In this document: in pieces, positions 26,705 to 35,018 of the stretch
Numbering within the stretch: position 1 is the stretch's first letter
Layout of the letters: each line of letters opens with the position of its first letter
Source: Streptomyces sp. DT2A-34
GTDB lineage: Bacteria; Actinomycetota; Actinomycetes; Streptomycetales; Streptomycetaceae
DNA length: 64,000 bases
NCBI RefSeq assembly: GCF_030499515.1
Contig: NZ_JASTWJ010000001.1
Span: 3,638,001 to 3,702,000, forward strand
Reading direction: 5' to 3'
Made by a program: the position numbers and the translations under genes
Notes under the pieces: generated by a model
What the model was told of the DNA's origin: nothing
What the model saw: the letters and a program-made list of their open reading frames with translations, nothing else
Databases searched by the model: none

Positions 26705-27199
26705 ATGTCTGACAACACAGTCACCACTGAGAAGACCGCGACCGGGGTCGGCCCCGTCGAGGGCGAGTCCCTCTACAACGTCGACAACCCGGCCCCCCTC
26801 ATCGAGGCCCCGCGCAAGCGCACCAAGAAGACCCCGAAGTCCACGCGGGGCAACTTCGAGATGGCCGCCTGGCTGTTCATGCGCCTGTCCGGCATCGTGC
26901 TGGTGGTCCTGGTCATCGGCCACCTGCTGATCCAGCTCGTGCTGGACGGCGGCGTATCGAAGATCGGTTTCGCCTTCGTGGCGGGCCGCTGGGCAAGCCC
27001 CTTCTGGCAGGTCTGGGACCTGTTGATGCTCTGGCTCGCGATGCTGCACGGCGCCAACGGCCTGCGCACGGTCATCAACGACTACGCGGAGCGCGCGAAC
27101 ACCCGCCTGTGGCTCAAGGGCCTGCTCTACACCGCCACGGTGTTCACCATCCTGCTGGGCACGCTGGTGATCTTCACCTTCGACCCGAACATCCGCTAG
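26705..27199 (+). CDS. sdhD: Succinate dehydrogenase hydrophobic anchor subunit
   Basis: This 164-residue second membrane anchor has a long polar N-terminal extension (about 50 residues). Three helices follow; the second carries MLHGANGLRTVINDY, matching the haem/quinone site. It starts 9 bases after sdhC ends, in the same operon. Together with SdhC it binds the SdhAB catalytic pair to the inner face of the membrane. Confidence 0.92.
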   Translation: MSDNTVTTEKTATGVGPVEGESLYNVDNPAPLIEAPRKRTKKTPKSTRGNFEMAAWLFMRLSGIVLVVLVIGHLLIQLVLDGGVSKIGFAFVAGRWASPFWQVWDLLMLWLAMLHGANGLRTVINDYAERANTRLWLKGLLYTATVFTILLGTLVIFTFDPNIR

Positions 27200-27223
27200 G
27201 CACGGGGCTGAGGTAATCCACTC

Positions 27224-28978
27224 ATGAAGATCCACAAGTACGACACCGTCATCGTCGGCGCCGGCGGCGCGGGCATGCGCGCCGCCATCGAGTCGACGAA
27301 GCGCAGCCGCACCGCCGTGCTGACCAAGCTCTACCCCACCCGCTCCCACACGGGCGCCGCGCAGGGCGGTATGGCCGCCGCGCTGGCCAACGTGGAGGAG
27401 GACAACTGGGAGTGGCACACCTTCGACACGGTCAAGGGCGGTGACTACCTGGTCGACCAGGACGCCGCCGAGATCCTGGCGAAGGAGGCCATCGACTCGG
27501 TCCTCGACCTGGAGAAGATGGGCCTGCCGTTCAACCGCACCCCGAACGGCACCATCGACCAGCGCCGCTTCGGCGGTCACAGCCGTAACCACGGCGAGGC
27601 GCCGGTCCGCCGGTCCTGCTACGCCGCGGACCGCACCGGCCACATGATCCTCCAGACGCTGTACCAGAACTGCGTCAAGGAGGGCGTGGAGTTCTTCAAC
27701 GAGTTCTACGTCCTGGACCAGCTGATCACCGAGGTCGACGGCGTCAAGAAGTCGGCCGGTGTCGTGGCGTACGAGCTGGCGACCGGCGAGATCCACGTCT
27801 TCCAGGCGAAGGCCGTGATCTACGCGTCCGGCGGCTGCGGCAAGTTCTTCAAGGTGACGTCGAACGCGCACACGCTGACCGGTGACGGCCAGGCCGCGGT
27901 CTACCGTCGCGGGCTGCCGCTGGAGGACATGGAGTTCTTCCAGTTCCACCCGACCGGCATCTGGCGCATGGGCATCCTGCTGACGGAGGGCGCCCGCGGT
28001 GAGGGCGGCATCCTCCGCAACAAGGACGGCGAGCGCTTCATGGAGAAGTACGCGCCGGTCATGAAGGACCTCGCGTCCCGTGACGTCGTCTCCCGCTCCA
28101 TCTACACGGAGATCCGCGAAGGCCGCGGCTGTGGCCCCGAGGGCGACCACGTCTTCCTGGACCTCACGCACCTCCCGCCGGAGCAGCTGGACGCCAAGCT
28201 GCCCGACATCACGGAGTTCGCGCGGACGTACCTCGGTATCGAGCCGTACACGGACCCGATCCCGATCCAGCCCACCGCGCACTACGCGATGGGCGGCATC
28301 CCGACGAACGTCGAGGGTGAGGTCCTGGCGGACAACACCACGGTCGTCCCGGGCCTGTACGCGGCCGGCGAGGTCGCCTGCGTGTCCGTGCACGGCGCCA
28401 ACCGCCTGGGCACGAACTCGCTCCTGGACATCAACGTGTTCGGCAAGCGGGCCGGCATCGCGGCGGCGGAGTACAGCCAGAAGGCGGACTTCGTCGAGCT
28501 GCCCGAGAACCCGGCGGAGCTCGTGGTCGAGCAGGTGGAGCGGCTGCGCAGCTCCACCGGCACCGAGCGGGTGGCGACGCTCCGCAAGGAGCTGCAGGAG
28601 ACCATGGACGCCAACGTCATGGTGTTCCGCACGGAGCAGACGATCAAGACGGCGGTCGAGAAGATCGCGGAGCTGCGCGAGCGCTACCGGAACGTCTCGA
28701 TCCAGGACAAGGGCAAGCGGTTCAACACCGACCTGCTGGAGGCCATCGAGCTGGGCAACCTGCTCGACCTGGCCGAGGTCATGGCGGTGTCGGCGCTGGC
28801 CCGCAAGGAGTCCCGCGGCGGTCACTACCGCGAGGACTACCCGAACCGCGACGACGTCAACTTCATGCGTCACACCATGGCGTACCGCGAGGTGGGCGAC
28901 GACGGCGCCGAGTCCATCCGTCTCGACTACAAGCCGGTCGTCCAGACCCGCTACCAGCCGATGGAGCGTAAGTACTGA
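27224..28978 (+). CDS. sdhA: Succinate dehydrogenase flavoprotein subunit
   Basis: This 584-residue subunit has the FAD dinucleotide fold [15 protein letters not shown] (residues 9-23). The flavinylated His is in [11 protein letters not shown] (His 42). Active-site motifs are [11 protein letters not shown], the [11 protein letters not shown] segment, and [13 protein letters not shown] near the C-terminal half of the FAD domain. It oxidises succinate to fumarate in the TCA cycle. Its stop overlaps the sdhB start by one base (TGATG), so the two subunits are made in step. Confidence 0.96.
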   Translation: MKIHKYDTVIVGAGGAGMRAAIESTKRSRTAVLTKLYPTRSHTGAAQGGMAAALANVEEDNWEWHTFDTVKGGDYLVDQDAAEILAKEAIDSVLDLEKMGLPFNRTPNGTIDQRRFGGHSRNHGEAPVRRSCYAADRTGHMILQTLYQNCVKEGVEFFNEFYVLDQLITEVDGVKKSAGVVAYELATGEIHVFQAKAVIYASGGCGKFFKVTSNAHTLTGDGQAAVYRRGLPLEDMEFFQFHPTGIWRMGILLTEGARGEGGILRNKDGERFMEKYAPVMKDLASRDVVSRSIYTEIREGRGCGPEGDHVFLDLTHLPPEQLDAKLPDITEFARTYLGIEPYTDPIPIQPTAHYAMGGIPTNVEGEVLADNTTVVPGLYAAGEVACVSVHGANRLGTNSLLDINVFGKRAGIAAAEYSQKADFVELPENPAELVVEQVERLRSSTGTERVATLRKELQETMDANVMVFRTEQTIKTAVEKIAELRERYRNVSIQDKGKRFNTDLLEAIELGNLLDLAEVMAVSALARKESRGGHYREDYPNRDDVNFMRHTMAYREVGDDGAESIRLDYKPVVQTRYQPMERKY

Positions 28979-29739
28979 TGGCTACCCCCGTTATGGACAA
29001 GGTGGAGGCAGAGTCCGCCGCGTCCCCCTACATCACGGTCACCTTCCGGGTGCGCCGCTTCAACCCGGAGGTCTCGGCCGAGGCGACCTGGGAAGACTTC
29101 GAGCTGGAGATCGACCCGAAGGAGCGCGTCCTCGACGGTCTGCACAAGATCAAGTGGGACGTCGACGGCACGCTGACCTTCCGCCGCTCCTGCGCCCACG
29201 GCATCTGCGGCTCGGACGCGATGAGGATCAACGGCAGGAACCGTCTTGCCTGCAAGACCCTCATCAAGGACATCAACCCCGAGAAGCCGATCACGGTCGA
29301 GCCCATCAAGGGCCTGACGGTCCTGAAGGACCTCGTGGTCGACATGGAGCCGTTCTTCCAGGCGTACCGGGACGTCATGCCCTTCCTCATCACGAAGGAC
29401 ACGAACGAGCCCACGCGTGAGCGCCTGCAGACGGCCGAGGACCGCGAGCGCTTCGACGACACGACGAAGTGCATCCTCTGCGCCGCCTGCACGTCCTCGT
29501 GCCCGGTCTTCTGGAACGACGGCCAGTACTTCGGCCCGGCCGCCATCGTCAACGCGCACCGCTTCATCTTCGACTCGCGCGACGAGGCAGGCGAGCAGCG
29601 CCTGGAGATCCTGAACGACAAGGACGGCGTCTGGCGCTGCCGCACGACCTTCAACTGCACGGACGCCTGCCCGCGCGGTATCGAGGTCACGAAGGCGATC
29701 GCGGAAGTCAAGAAGGCACTGATCACGCGCCGGTTCTGA
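28978..29739 (+). CDS. sdhB: Succinate dehydrogenase iron-sulfur subunit
   Basis: This 253-residue subunit has a plant-type [2Fe-2S] ferredoxin domain (RRSCAHGICGSDAM with a later Cys in RLACKT) at about residues 60-90. A [4Fe-4S] motif CILCAACTSSCP follows at about 162, then a [3Fe-4S] motif CRTTFNCTDACPRGI at about 220. It passes electrons from SdhA to the membrane quinone site. It is the last gene of the operon, followed 34 bases later by a terminator hairpin. Confidence 0.96.
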   Translation: MATPVMDKVEAESAASPYITVTFRVRRFNPEVSAEATWEDFELEIDPKERVLDGLHKIKWDVDGTLTFRRSCAHGICGSDAMRINGRNRLACKTLIKDINPEKPITVEPIKGLTVLKDLVVDMEPFFQAYRDVMPFLITKDTNEPTRERLQTAEDRERFDDTTKCILCAACTSSCPVFWNDGQYFGPAAIVNAHRFIFDSRDEAGEQRLEILNDKDGVWRCRTTFNCTDACPRGIEVTKAIAEVKKALITRRF

Positions 29740-29772
29740 GGTCGTTTTCGGTACGGCTTTCCGTACGGCTGT

Positions 29773-29805
29773 GAGGGCCCCGTTTCCGGTGGGAGCGGGG
29801 CCCTC
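29773..29805 (+). terminator. Terminator of the sdh operon
   Basis: A perfect 10-bp stem (GAGGGCCCCG with CGGGGCCCTC) and a 13-base loop lie just after sdhB. It fits an intrinsic-type terminator without a U-tract. Confidence 0.8.
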
Positions 29806-29906
29806 TGGCGTGCGGAAACACGTTCGAGTGAACGTGATCGTAAAAGACGTGCGGGTGGTGCCGGCCTACGATGATGCTCTCGACACCAGCCCCTAGGAGG
29901 CACGCG

Positions 29907-30521
29907 ATGTCCGCTGCACCCGTCGAGCAGCCCTTCGACGACGAGCCGTTCTCTCTGACGGCCATCGCCGACGAGATCATGGAGCGCCATCCGGGCTACC
30001 GCGTCGAGATCATCGGAGGCCACCTCCTCGTGACCCCATCACCGGATGCCCCCCACGCCCGCGCCCTGACCAGCCTCATGATCCCGTTCATCGCAGCCGG
30101 CCTGCACGGCGGCGAAACCGAGGTCCTCCAGAACGTCGGGCTCTGGCTGCCGACCGGCGACGAGGACTACGCCATCCCCGACCTCGTGGTGGTGGATGCC
30201 GATATCGATGACCACCTCGTCGAGAACAACGCGTACGACCCGGTCTGCTTCCGCCTCGTCCTGGAGGTCACCTCCGGGAACTGGAAGGACGACCTCAAGA
30301 CCAAGGTCGCCGCCTACGCCAGGGCCGAAGTCCCCGTGTACGTGATCGTCGACCGCAAGCACCAGCGTCTCCACGTCCTCACCGACCCGGACAGGGACGA
30401 CTACGCCAACCACCGTCCTCACGCTCCCGGCGAAGTGGTCACGCTTCCAGACTCGATCGGCGCCAAGGTCACCCTGGACGTGGCGGAGATCCTGAAAGCA
30501 GGCCAGCCGAAAAGTAGTTGA
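29907..30521 (+). CDS. Uma2 family putative endonuclease (second copy)
   Basis: This 204-residue paralogue of the protein at 8897-9478 has the same PD-(D/E)XK layout: YRVEIIGGHLLVTPSP, IPDLVVVDADIDDHLVENNAYD, LVLEVTSGNW and KTKVAAYARAEVPVYVIVD. TAGGAGG sits 5 bases before ATG 29907, clearly setting the start. It appears to be a stand-alone gene with its own promoter upstream. The cellular role of the family in Streptomyces is unknown. Confidence 0.82.
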   Translation: MSAAPVEQPFDDEPFSLTAIADEIMERHPGYRVEIIGGHLLVTPSPDAPHARALTSLMIPFIAAGLHGGETEVLQNVGLWLPTGDEDYAIPDLVVVDADIDDHLVENNAYDPVCFRLVLEVTSGNWKDDLKTKVAAYARAEVPVYVIVDRKHQRLHVLTDPDRDDYANHRPHAPGEVVTLPDSIGAKVTLDVAEILKAGQPKSS

Positions 30522-30614
30522 GAGGTCAAGGGATCAGGACACGCAACGCACCTCCCCCAGCCAACTCCCCCGCGGCGTCTGTTGCTTGTGTGACTCCAGT
30601 TGCACACTGCCCCC

Positions 30615-31391
30615 ATGGCACTCCTGAGGAAAGCCGCAGCCGCATTCTCGGCCGCAGCGGCCGTACTGCTCTCGACATCCCCCACTGCCTCCGCAGCCCC
30701 CACCTCCCACGGAACGCCGGCCCGGGAGACCTTCGACCGTCTCCCCCTCGGCCCCGTCTCCGAGGGACGCGACTGGACCGCCGACACGTCCAACGGCACC
30801 CTGACCGTCGCCCCCAGCACCACCGGCCGCCCCGGCCGTGAACTCCGCCTCCGCACCGAGGGCAACGGCCGCGCCTTCCTCGTCTTCCCCGGCCTGACCG
30901 CCCCCGGCAACAGCTACTGGGCCCGCCTGCGCCTGCGCGTCGACGTCTTCCCCACCGCCCCCGACTGGGCCCACTGGACCATCGCCGAGGCGTCCGGTTC
31001 GGACTCCCCCACCCTGGTCCGGCCCCTGGGCGGCCAGTACGCCCCCACCGACCACGGCAACTTCTGGGGCGTCGGCTCCGATCTGGGCCCCACGGGCGAC
31101 TGGACGTCGTGGAAGACATCGGCACCTGCGACAGCCGGCAAGTGGCAGTGCGTCGAGTTCCACCTGGACGCGACGGACAACCGCGTCACCGTCTACTTCG
31201 ACGGCATCGAGCAGCCCGACCTGACGGTCTCCACGGCCCACCACGGCGGCACTTCGGATCCCTTCACCTTCCCCACCTTCGACAAGCTGAAGCTGGGCTG
31301 GCAGCTCTACCAGGCCGATCCGACGCCGTCGTCGTACGACGTCCGGATGGACGACATCGCGGTGAGCACGCGCAGGGTGGCCGGCTGCTGA
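30615..31391 (+). CDS. Secreted beta-sandwich protein, Cip1/polysaccharide-lyase-like
   Basis: This 258-residue protein has a Sec signal (residues 1-31, AxA cleavage at TASAAP). The mature part looks like a jelly-roll or concanavalin-type fold: RELRLRTEGNGRAFLVFPG, SYWARLRLRVDVFPTAPDW, KWQCVEFHLDATDNRVTVYFDG, and DVRMDDIAVSTRRV at the end. Similar secreted Streptomyces proteins are assigned to Cip1-like or polysaccharide-binding families; I cannot name the substrate. No ribosome site is visible before the ATG, so the transcript may be leaderless. The two Cys residues may form one disulfide. Confidence 0.68.
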   Translation: MALLRKAAAAFSAAAAVLLSTSPTASAAPTSHGTPARETFDRLPLGPVSEGRDWTADTSNGTLTVAPSTTGRPGRELRLRTEGNGRAFLVFPGLTAPGNSYWARLRLRVDVFPTAPDWAHWTIAEASGSDSPTLVRPLGGQYAPTDHGNFWGVGSDLGPTGDWTSWKTSAPATAGKWQCVEFHLDATDNRVTVYFDGIEQPDLTVSTAHHGGTSDPFTFPTFDKLKLGWQLYQADPTPSSYDVRMDDIAVSTRRVAGC

Positions 31392-31472
31392 GGCGGGCGC
31401 CGGGCCGACTGTCAGACCCGGCCCGAGGTGACAATCACGGGCTCCGGCCCATCATCCCCTTATTCTGACGGC

Positions 31473-31883
31473 ATGTCAGATGACGAGTCGTACGAACTGC
31501 TCGGGTTCGACAACGTGCTGCTGCCGGTCGGCGACCTCGGCGAGGCCGTCCGGTTCTACGAGCGGGCCGGGTTCGCGGTCGGGTTCCGGCTCGACGAGGC
31601 CGGGATCGCGCTGCTGAAGGTCGGGGGCGAGATGCCGGGCATCCTGCTGCGGCAGGAGGAGGAGTTGAGGCATCGGACGCCGCCGTGGCCCTCCCCGCGC
31701 GTGTGGCTGGAGGTGCCGGACGCGCGGGCGGCGGCGCGGGCGTTGACCGGCGCGGGCATCGCGCCGCTCGACGAGCCGTCCTCGGTGGCCACCGGCTGGA
31801 CCGTCGAGATGGCCGACCCCTGGGGGAACGTCATCGGGTTCACGGACTACTCCAAGCGGCCGGAGCTCGGGCGCAGGCCATGA
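31473..31883 (+). CDS. VOC superfamily (glyoxalase/bleomycin-resistance-like) protein
   Basis: This 136-residue protein contains the vicinal-oxygen-chelate repeat: NVLLPVGDLGEAVRFYERAGF in the first half, VWLEVPDARAAARALTGAGI and the terminal MADPWGNVIGFTDY in the second. Members are metal-dependent lyases, dioxygenases or drug binders, and the specificity here is unknown. ATG 31473 lies 6 bases after TATTCT, and no ribosome site is visible, suggesting leaderless translation. Confidence 0.78.
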   Translation: MSDDESYELLGFDNVLLPVGDLGEAVRFYERAGFAVGFRLDEAGIALLKVGGEMPGILLRQEEELRHRTPPWPSPRVWLEVPDARAAARALTGAGIAPLDEPSSVATGWTVEMADPWGNVIGFTDYSKRPELGRRP

Positions 31884-31951
31884 AAAAACAGGCTTGGCGC
31901 AGGCGTGATGCGGGCCCAACGGCGGCGTGACGGAGGCCTCACTCCACTGAG

Positions 31952-31965
31952 TTGAACATGTTCAA
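31952..31965. promoter_or_regulatory. Perfect 14-bp palindrome TTGAACATGTTCAA
   Basis: This looks like a TetR-type operator, centred 64 bases upstream of the membrane-protein gene at 32023. A second, near-identical copy follows 45 bases on. Together they frame the likely promoter of the membrane/DCC operon. Confidence 0.7.
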
Positions 31966-31996
31966 AGACGGGTCTAGAGTCTTCCTCGTCAGCATT

Positions 31997-32010
31997 TTGA
32001 ACGTGTTCAG
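31997..32010. promoter_or_regulatory. Second operator copy TTGAACGTGTTCAG
   Basis: A 12-bp dyad core (TGAAC-GT-GTTCA) ends just before the AAGGGGGAGG ribosome site of the gene at 32023. The spacing to operator 1 is about four helical turns, so cooperative binding of one dimeric repressor is plausible. The TetR gene at 34236 is a candidate but carries no such site itself. Confidence 0.65.
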
Positions 32011-32022
32011 AAGGGGGAGGCA

Positions 32023-32430
32023 ATGGACCGCACGGTCATCGCCTACGTCATCTACCTGGTCGTCAGCATCGCGCTGACCGTCTGGGTGGCCCGCACTCTC
32101 AGCCGCAACGGACGGATCTTCCTCGCCGACGTACTGCGCGGGAACGAGAAGCTCGCCGACGCCGTGAACCACCTGCTGGTGGTCGGCTTCTACCTCGTCA
32201 ACCTCGGCTTCGTCGCGCTGTACCTGAGCGACGACGGAACCGTCCTCGACACCCGCGGCATCTTCGAGGCCCTGTCGACCAAGCTCGGGGTGGTGCTGCT
32301 GGTGCTCGGCGTCATGCACCTGGGCAACGTCTACGTGCTCAACAAGATCCGGCGGCGCGGGGTGATGGAGCGGGAGCAGATGCCGCCCGTCACGCCGCAG
32401 GACTGGGTCGCTCCGTCGGCCGGGGCGTGA
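32023..32430 (+). CDS. Small integral membrane protein
   Basis: This 135-residue protein has three predicted helices: TVIAYVIYLVVSIALTVWVA, HLLVVGFYLVNLGFVALYL and LGVVLLVLGVMHLGNVYVL. A short charged C-terminus ends MPPVTPQDWVAP. AAGGGGGAGG precedes ATG 32023. It forms an operon with the DCC protein gene by a 4-base overlap (GTGA), under two TTGAAC palindromes. The function is unknown; the pairing with a thiol-redox protein suggests a redox or electron-transfer accessory role, which is inference. Confidence 0.75.
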   Translation: MDRTVIAYVIYLVVSIALTVWVARTLSRNGRIFLADVLRGNEKLADAVNHLLVVGFYLVNLGFVALYLSDDGTVLDTRGIFEALSTKLGVVLLVLGVMHLGNVYVLNKIRRRGVMEREQMPPVTPQDWVAPSAGA

Positions 32431-32969
32431 ACGACATGGCCGGCGTGACGGACGACGCCGTCGCGGTCGGCGGGCCCCGCGCCTCGCGCCCCGGGCCCGC
32501 CGCCCCGGTCCGCCGACTGACCGCCCTCTACGACGCGCGGTGCTCCCTGTGCGCGTTCCTGCGCGACTGGCTCGTACGGCAGCCGCAGTTGGTGCCGCTG
32601 GAGCTGGTGCCGGCCGGGTCGGACGAGGCACGGCGGCGCTACCCCGGCCTCGACCACGGCGCCACCCTCGAAGAGATCACCGTCGTCGGTGACGCCGGGC
32701 AGGTCTACCGGGGCACCGCCGCCTGGATCGTCACCCTGTGGGCCCTGCGGGAGCACCGCCCGCTCGCGCATCGCCTCAGCACCCCGTCGGGGGCACGCTT
32801 CGCCAAGGGGGCCGTACTCGCCGCCGCCAAGTGGCGCGGGGCGCAGCAGGACGGAGCGCGAGGGGACGGGCGGGTCTATCGGCACGCGGACGGGTGGTCG
32901 TACGACCCGCATCAGGGCTGGACGTACACCCCGCCGGGCTGCGACGGCGGCACCTGCGCCGCGGGATGA
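32427..32969 (+). CDS. DCC family thiol-disulfide oxidoreductase-like protein (DUF393)
   Basis: This 180-residue protein has a DCC motif, YDARCSLCAFLRDWL, near residue 36, the CxxC-type signature of the family. A thioredoxin-like region to about residue 120 follows, with LEEITVVGDAGQVYRGTAAWI. The C-terminal 50 residues are specific to actinobacteria (YDPHQGWTYTPPGCDGG). It is translationally coupled to the membrane gene upstream. It probably reduces or senses thiols at the membrane. Confidence 0.78.
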   Translation: MNDMAGVTDDAVAVGGPRASRPGPAAPVRRLTALYDARCSLCAFLRDWLVRQPQLVPLELVPAGSDEARRRYPGLDHGATLEEITVVGDAGQVYRGTAAWIVTLWALREHRPLAHRLSTPSGARFAKGAVLAAAKWRGAQQDGARGDGRVYRHADGWSYDPHQGWTYTPPGCDGGTCAAG

Positions 32970-33172
32970 GGCCGGGGCCCAGGGACCCCGCCAGGGGGTC
33001 CAACTCACCCTGAATGACCCGGTTTCCGACTCCGTTTTGGCATGCGCCCTTCCAAAACGGCGCTCTGGTTGGCACGCTGCCTCCCGGTTCTCCACTCCGC
33101 ACTCGCATCGACTGTCTGTCAGCCGGACGGCCCACCCGGTCGCCCGGTCCCCCCATCGCAGAAGGAGTACGC

Positions 33173-34198
33173 GTGAGAGGCATACCCGGCGTCACCCGCA
33201 TACCCCGTCCCCTCCTCGGCGCCCTGGTCGGCGTCACCGCGCTGCTCACCGCCGGCGCCCTGGCCACCCCCGCGAGCGCCGCGCCGAGGCCCGACACCCC
33301 GACCGCGGTCACCACGGTCTCGGCCGGCGCGCAGCAGCAGGCCCGTGACTTCTGGACGTCGGAACGGATGCGCGAGGCGACCCCGCTCGACCTGGTCTCC
33401 GTCGACGGCAACCTCGACGGCGGCTCGGTGCCCCTCAAGGGTGCGGCGACCACCGTCGCGCCCAGCGGCCCGGTCGCGGCGGTCGGCAAGGCCGTATCCG
33501 ACATCGGCCTGCTGGCCTTCCCGAACACCGGCGGCCAGTGGAGCGGCGGCGGTGCGGTCGTCTCCACGGCGGGACGGGTGTTCTTCAGCTATCAGGGGCG
33601 TACGGCGTCCTGTTCCGGCAACGCCGTCACCAGCGCCAACAAGAGCACCGTGATCACCGCGGGCCACTGCGTGAAGCTGGAGGGCGCCTGGCACACCAAC
33701 TGGGTCTTCGTGCCCGGCTACCACGACGGACAGGCCCCCTACGGCCGCTGGACCGCGTCCAAGACCCTGTCCACACCGCAGTGGACGGCGAGCGAGGACA
33801 TCAACTACGACGTCGGCGCCGCCGTCGTCGCCCCGCTGGACGGCAAGCTGCTCACGGACGTCGTCGGCGGGCAGGGGCTGGCCTTCAACACCGGCTACAA
33901 CCTGCGCATGTACTCCTTCGGCTTCCCGGCCGCCGCTCCGTACGACGGCGAGAAGTTCATCTACTGCAGCGGTACCACCAACCGGGACTTCCTGCTCTCC
34001 GACGACCACGGCATGAACTGCAACATGACCGGCGGCTCCAGCGGCGGCCCCTGGTTCACGCAGTTCAACGAGTCCACGGGCACCGGCCTGCTGTCCTCGG
34101 TGAACAGCTTCAAGTACAACTTCCTGCCGAACCGGATGTACGGCCCGTACTTCGGCACCGACGCCCAGAACCTCTACCAGACCGCACAGACCTCCTGA
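33173..34198 (+). CDS. Secreted trypsin-like serine protease (S1 family)
   Basis: This 341-residue protein has a signal peptide (residues 1-35, cleavage ASAAP) and a propeptide of about 75 residues before the chymotrypsin-like domain. The catalytic triad is His in ITAGHCV (near residue 165), Asp in EDINYDVGAA (near 210), and Ser in TGGSSGGPW (near 290). AAGGAG at 33162-33167 fixes GTG 33173. It appears to be an extracellular endopeptidase with its own promoter. Confidence 0.88.
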   Translation: MRGIPGVTRIPRPLLGALVGVTALLTAGALATPASAAPRPDTPTAVTTVSAGAQQQARDFWTSERMREATPLDLVSVDGNLDGGSVPLKGAATTVAPSGPVAAVGKAVSDIGLLAFPNTGGQWSGGGAVVSTAGRVFFSYQGRTASCSGNAVTSANKSTVITAGHCVKLEGAWHTNWVFVPGYHDGQAPYGRWTASKTLSTPQWTASEDINYDVGAAVVAPLDGKLLTDVVGGQGLAFNTGYNLRMYSFGFPAAAPYDGEKFIYCSGTTNRDFLLSDDHGMNCNMTGGSSGGPWFTQFNESTGTGLLSSVNSFKYNFLPNRMYGPYFGTDAQNLYQTAQTS

Positions 34199-34235
34199 CC
34201 GCCGACCGAAACACCACTGGTTAGGCTCTCGTTCC

Positions 34236-35000
34236 GTGCCCTCGATGAACGACAGCCCTGAACAGGGCGACGCGCCCAGCAAGTCCGAGCAGACCCGTGC
34301 GCTGATCCTGGAGACCGCCATGCGGCTGTTCCAGGAGCGCGGCTACGACAAGACGACGATGCGGGCGATCGCCCAGGAGGCCGGGGTCTCCGTCGGCAAC
34401 GCGTACTACTACTTCGAGGGCAAGGAACACCTGATCCAGGGCTTCTACGACCGGATCGCCACCGAGCACAAGGTGGCGATCCGGGAGGTCCTGGCCCGGG
34501 AGACCGACCTGGAGGCGCGGCTCGCCGGCGTCCTGCGGGCGTGGCTGGACATCGCCACGCCGTACCACGAGTTCGCGGTGCAGTTCTTCAAGAACGCCGC
34601 CGATCCCGCCAGCCCGCTCAGCCCCTTCTCCGCCGAGTCGGAGCACGCGCGCGTGGAGGCCATCGGCATCCATCGCCAGGTGCTGGCGGGCGCGACGAAG
34701 ACCAAGGTGCCCGAGGAGCTCCGGGACGTGCTGCCCGAGATGATGTGGCTCGGCCAGATGGGGCTCGTCCTGTACTGGGTCTACGACCGGACCGAGGGGC
34801 GCCGGAACAGCTACCGGCTCGCCGCACGAAGCGCCCGGCTGACCGCGCGGGGCGTCTCGCTGGCGCGGTTCCGGGTGCTGCGGCCGTTGGTGCGCGAGGT
34901 GCACGACCTGTTCACGGACTTCCTGCCGGGGATGACGAACGCGGTGCCGGATCCGGCGAAGGACGCGAAGGGGGCGCCCGCCGAGGACGAGCGCCCCTGA
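34236..35000 (+). CDS. TetR family transcriptional regulator
   Basis: This 254-residue regulator has its helix-turn-helix at residues 20-70 (TRALILETAMRLFQERGYDKTTM, AQEAGVSVGNAYYYFEGKEHL). A long effector domain follows, with a C-terminal tail of Lys and acidic residues. GTG 34236 stands 8 bases after TAGGCT, so the message may be leaderless; ATG 34245 is the alternative. It is convergent with the MMPL transporter gene, 18 bases apart, and may control it or the TTGAAC-type operators at 31952-32010. Neither is proven. Confidence 0.85.
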   Translation: MPSMNDSPEQGDAPSKSEQTRALILETAMRLFQERGYDKTTMRAIAQEAGVSVGNAYYYFEGKEHLIQGFYDRIATEHKVAIREVLARETDLEARLAGVLRAWLDIATPYHEFAVQFFKNAADPASPLSPFSAESEHARVEAIGIHRQVLAGATKTKVPEELRDVLPEMMWLGQMGLVLYWVYDRTEGRRNSYRLAARSARLTARGVSLARFRVLRPLVREVHDLFTDFLPGMTNAVPDPAKDAKGAPAEDERP

Positions 35001-35018
35001 AACCTCGTTCAGTGGCGG

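Noticed and set aside
26144..28873. 909-codon antisense frame across sdhCDA
   Set aside because: It is a shadow of the strongly coding sdh operon; no domain is recognisable.
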